Assembly (NCBI RefSeq): GCF_000253255.1
Contig: NC_015580.1
Location: 2,803,001 to 2,867,000, forward strand
Origin: Novosphingobium sp. PP1Y
Lineage (GTDB): Bacteria; Pseudomonadota; Alphaproteobacteria; Sphingomonadales; Sphingomonadaceae
Length of the DNA stretch: 64,000 nt
Reading direction: 5' to 3'
How positions within the stretch are numbered: the stretch's first letter is position 1; each line of letters starts with the position of its first letter. Below the pieces are notes generated by a model. That model was not told the DNA's origin. It made no database searches and worked only from the letters and a program-made list of their open reading frames with translations. The translations under genes and the position numbers were made by a program. Below, piece by piece: positions 61,784-64,000 of this stretch.

Positions 61784-62559
61784 TTAGAAGCTGCCCTTTC
61801 GGCAAGTATGGCAAGGCCGTCGAGCGTAAGATCCGGATCGACGGCATCGAAAATCTCGGTCGCCTCATCGAACAGCACCGCAAGGCCGCCCGTCGCGATG
61901 ACCTTGGCGGGACGGCCGATCTCGGCACGCATCCGCGCGATCAGGCCTTCCATCATGGCGACGTAGCCCCAGAAGACGCCAATCAACATCTGGTCCTCGG
62001 TATTGCGGCCGATAACGCTGGTCGTCTTGGGAAGCTCGATGGCAATGCGCGGCAGCTTGGCGGTATTGCCGACCAGCGCGTCGAGCGAGAGGTTGATCCC
62101 AGGCGCAATGATCCCGCCCTTGTACGCGCCCTTGAAGTCGACAATGTCGAAGGTCGTCGCCGTCCCGAAATCGACGACGATCAGGTCTCCGCCATGCTTG
62201 GCATGGGCGGCAATCGCATTGACGGCGCGGTCGGCGCCAAGCGAGCGCGGCTCGTCCACGTCGATTTCAATGGCGTAATTGGCCTTGCCCTGACCCGCGA
62301 TCAGAGGCTCGACATTGAAGTAGTGCCGGCTCAGAATCTCAAGGTTGTGGAGCGCGCGCGGCACCACGGTCGAAATGATGATCGTGTCGACCTGCTTGGC
62401 GTCGATCCCGCGAATGCCGAGCAGTTGCATCAGCCAGACGGCATATTCGTCGCCTGTACGTCGCGGATCAGTGGCGATGCGCCAACGCCCCTTCAACTCG
62501 CCTGCGTCGAACAGCGCGAAAACGACATTGGTATTGCCAGCATCAATGGCGAGCAGCAT
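61780..62559 (-). CDS. coaX: Type III pantothenate kinase
   Basis: First step of coenzyme A synthesis; 259 residues. Phosphate-binding start MLLAIDAGNTNVVFALFDAG, DEPRSLGADRAVNAIAAHAK (PrsLGaDR motif with catalytic Asp), DLIVVDFGTATTFDIVDFKG and KGGIIAPGINLSLDALVGNT are all present. It lies 15 bases after birA and overlaps rnj by ATGA, in the conserved birA-coaX-rnj order. Confidence 0.96.
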   Translation of the reverse strand: MLLAIDAGNTNVVFALFDAGELKGRWRIATDPRRTGDEYAVWLMQLLGIRGIDAKQVDTIIISTVVPRALHNLEILSRHYFNVEPLIAGQGKANYAIEIDVDEPRSLGADRAVNAIAAHAKHGGDLIVVDFGTATTFDIVDFKGAYKGGIIAPGINLSLDALVGNTAKLPRIAIELPKTTSVIGRNTEDQMLIGVFWGYVAMMEGLIARMRAEIGRPAKVIATGGLAVLFDEATEIFDAVDPDLTLDGLAILAERAASK

Positions 62560-62574
62560 GGGACCTGGTTTTCC

Positions 62575-63297
62575 TCAATGCGAAGTTGCGGAAAGAAGCA
62601 CGTCGCCGGCGTGGATCGTCCGCACCGATCCGTCATCCAGGCTGAGCAGGAGGTTCCCCTCTTGCGTCAGCCCGGCAAACCCGCCTTCGATTGCCTCCTC
62701 TCCCGGAGGAAGCACTGTGAGGCGTGTTTCCTTGGGATGTGCGGCACTCTGCCAGCGACGAAGCATGGGGGCAAGGCCGGCCGAACGCCAGCGCTCAAGT
62801 TCGAGAGCAAAGGCCCGCGCCAGCACATTCGCGAAATCATCGCGGGAAATATCGACGCCATGATCGCAAAGTGCGGCAACGGCACGCCCCTCGACATGCG
62901 GCGCGACGCGCAGGTTCACGCCGATGCCGACAATGACCGTCCCGGCGATCATTTCGAGGAGGATGCCCGCGACCTTGCTGCCGGACAGCAGGAGATCGTT
63001 CGGCCACTTGAGCCATAGGGGCGAAGGATCGGGGAGCAGCGAGGCGATGGCTTCGTGGACCGAAAGACCGGCCAGAAGCGCAAGACTGGCGAACGGCGGA
63101 TCGCCCTGCCCGGGCCTCACTACCGTCGAGCCCATGAAATTGCCGAGCCCGTCATTCCAGGCGCGGCCCAGGCGGCCCTTCCCTGCCGTCTGGCGGTCCG
63201 CGACCAGCCACTCGCCTTCCGGAAGGTATTCCCCTCCGGACAGGCGAGCAGCCAGATCAGCGTTGGTCGAACCCGTCTGAGTGACGGTTCGGATCAA
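62575..63297 (-). CDS. birA: Biotin--acetyl-CoA carboxylase ligase
   Basis: Attaches biotin to acetyl-CoA carboxylase; 240 residues. The biotin/ATP motif is TAGKGRLGRAWNDGLGNFMG, with LKWPNDLLLSGSKVAGILLE and VIVGIGVNLRVAP. It starts directly at the catalytic domain and has no N-terminal DNA-binding region, so it is not a repressor. The start codon is TTG at 63297, overlapping the nuoN stop (TTGA). No ATG or ribosome site is near, so translation is probably coupled to nuoN. Confidence 0.92.
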   Translation of the reverse strand: MIRTVTQTGSTNADLAARLSGGEYLPEGEWLVADRQTAGKGRLGRAWNDGLGNFMGSTVVRPGQGDPPFASLALLAGLSVHEAIASLLPDPSPLWLKWPNDLLLSGSKVAGILLEMIAGTVIVGIGVNLRVAPHVEGRAVAALCDHGVDISRDDFANVLARAFALELERWRSAGLAPMLRRWQSAAHPKETRLTVLPPGEEAIEGGFAGLTQEGNLLLSLDDGSVRTIHAGDVLLSATSH

Positions 63298-64000
63298 AAC
63301 GAGAAGTAGAGTGCTGCCGCGGCAGCGTCAGCGAGACCGCCCAGCCACTTGGTCAACAGGTAGCCCAGCGGCGAAATGAAGACGACCGAGGCGACAAGGA
63401 TGATCTTGTGCCAGATGTCATTCTCGCCCTTCACTACGTCAGCAGCCTCGTCGAAGTACATGATCTTGACGATCTTGAGGTAGTAGAAGGCGCCGATGAC
63501 CGATGCCGCAATGCCGATGGCAGCCAGCGCGATCAGGTTGGCCTGCACCGCCGCTTGGAAGACGACGAACTTGCCCCAGAAACCGAACAGCGGCGGAATA
63601 CCGGCAAGGCTGAACATGATCATCGCCAGGCCCAGCGCGAGCGCCGGTCGCGTACGCGACAGGCCGGCAAGCTTCGCGATGTCCTCGACGTAATTGCCGT
63701 TCTCGTCCTTGAGCATCAGGATCGCGACGAAACCGCCCAGCGACATCGCGACATAGATCGCAAGGTACACGAGCATCGCCGAAGCGCCCTGCGGCGTGGC
63801 AACGGCCAGACCGATCAGCATGAAGCCGACATTGTTGATCGACGAATACGCCATAAGTCGCTTGATGTTCGACTGGCCGATGGCGCCAAGGGCACCGACG
63901 ACGATCGAGGCGAGCGAGATGAAGATCACGATCTGCTGCCAGGCAGCGGCCTGCTCACCGAACGCATCGAGCATGACGCGCATGGTCAGGCCGAGGGCAG
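63294..64000 (-). CDS. nuoN: NADH-quinone oxidoreductase subunit N (C-terminal part, runs off the window)
   Basis: C-terminal 235 residues of the proton-pumping NuoN subunit of complex I; the N-terminal part lies beyond the right edge. It has several membrane helices and the family motifs SNIKRLMAYSSINNVGFMLI, DIAKLAGLSRTRPALALGLA, SLAGIPPLFGFWGKFVVFQA and ASVIGAFYYLKIVKIMYFDE. Its stop overlaps the birA start. It is the upstream member of the visible operon. Confidence 0.96.
   Translation of the reverse strand, partial: ALGLTMRVMLDAFGEQAAAWQQIVIFISLASIVVGALGAIGQSNIKRLMAYSSINNVGFMLIGLAVATPQGASAMLVYLAIYVAMSLGGFVAILMLKDENGNYVEDIAKLAGLSRTRPALALGLAMIMFSLAGIPPLFGFWGKFVVFQAAVQANLIALAAIGIAASVIGAFYYLKIVKIMYFDEAADVVKGENDIWHKIILVASVVFISPLGYLLTKWLGGLADAAAAALYFSF

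Overview
The window reads as a chromosomal segment of a GC-rich alphaproteobacterium, most likely a sphingomonad (Novosphingobium/Sphingobium-like). The evidence is the gene neighbourhoods (nuoN-birA-coaX-RNase J-DUF1467; grxC-nitrilase-DUF1178; ppiD-trpE-trpG-trpD-trpC-moaC-moeA-lexA), the alphaproteobacterial LexA box GTTC-N7-GTTC, and the style of the envelope proteins. It contains about 50 genes and one tRNA. I see no insertion sequence, prophage, rRNA or CRISPR array.

Region 1 (1-15.6 kb) is a surface-adhesion island. A very large repeat adhesin (about 2,090 residues, currently split by a one-base frameshift) heads a leftward operon. It is followed by an OmpA-like protein, a TolC-type outer membrane channel, a type I secretion ABC transporter with a degenerate C39 domain, a SleB-like cell-wall hydrolase and an HlyD-type adaptor. 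A LapG-like periplasmic cysteine protease gene converges on the operon, and the adhesin carries a Pro-Ala-Ala-Gly motif at residues 107-110, where LapA-type adhesins are cut by LapG. Together this looks like a Lap-type, protease-releasable biofilm adhesin with a built-in peptidoglycan hydrolase. A divergent unknown protein gene lies beside it.

Region 2 (15.9-30 kb) is accessory. It holds two polysaccharide genes (a family 2 glycosyltransferase and a CDP-glycerol-transferase-like protein) next to an AT-rich stretch, a CzcCBA-type heavy-metal efflux operon led by a small His/Asp-rich protein, a KstD-like flavoprotein with a palindrome upstream, and a three-gene set of Tad-type minor pilin-like proteins, the first carrying a large glycine-rich repeat region.

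Region 3 (30-53 kb) is mainly housekeeping: tRNA-Arg(CCT), DUF1178, a nitrilase-family amidase, glutaredoxin, a heat-shock sHSP with a sigma-32-like promoter and a ROSE-like RNA thermometer, a chemoreceptor, a secreted TonB-domain protein, pyrG, secG, tpiA, ppiD, the trp genes (with a lipoprotein glycosidase inserted between trpE and trpG), moaC, moeA, an SOS-controlled lexA, comEC, gltX and gltA.

Region 4 (52.9-59.8 kb) is a little-known cluster. A PleC/DivJ-like histidine kinase has lost its phospho-accepting histidine, an Hpt-like protein has also lost its histidine, two proteins are unrecognised, and a divergent 884-residue coiled-coil membrane protein resembles the polarity factor TipN. 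This could be a non-catalytic polarity or cell-cycle scaffold. Region 5 (59.8-64 kb) is the leftward nuoN-birA-coaX-rnj-DUF1467 operon, with nuoN running off the window end.
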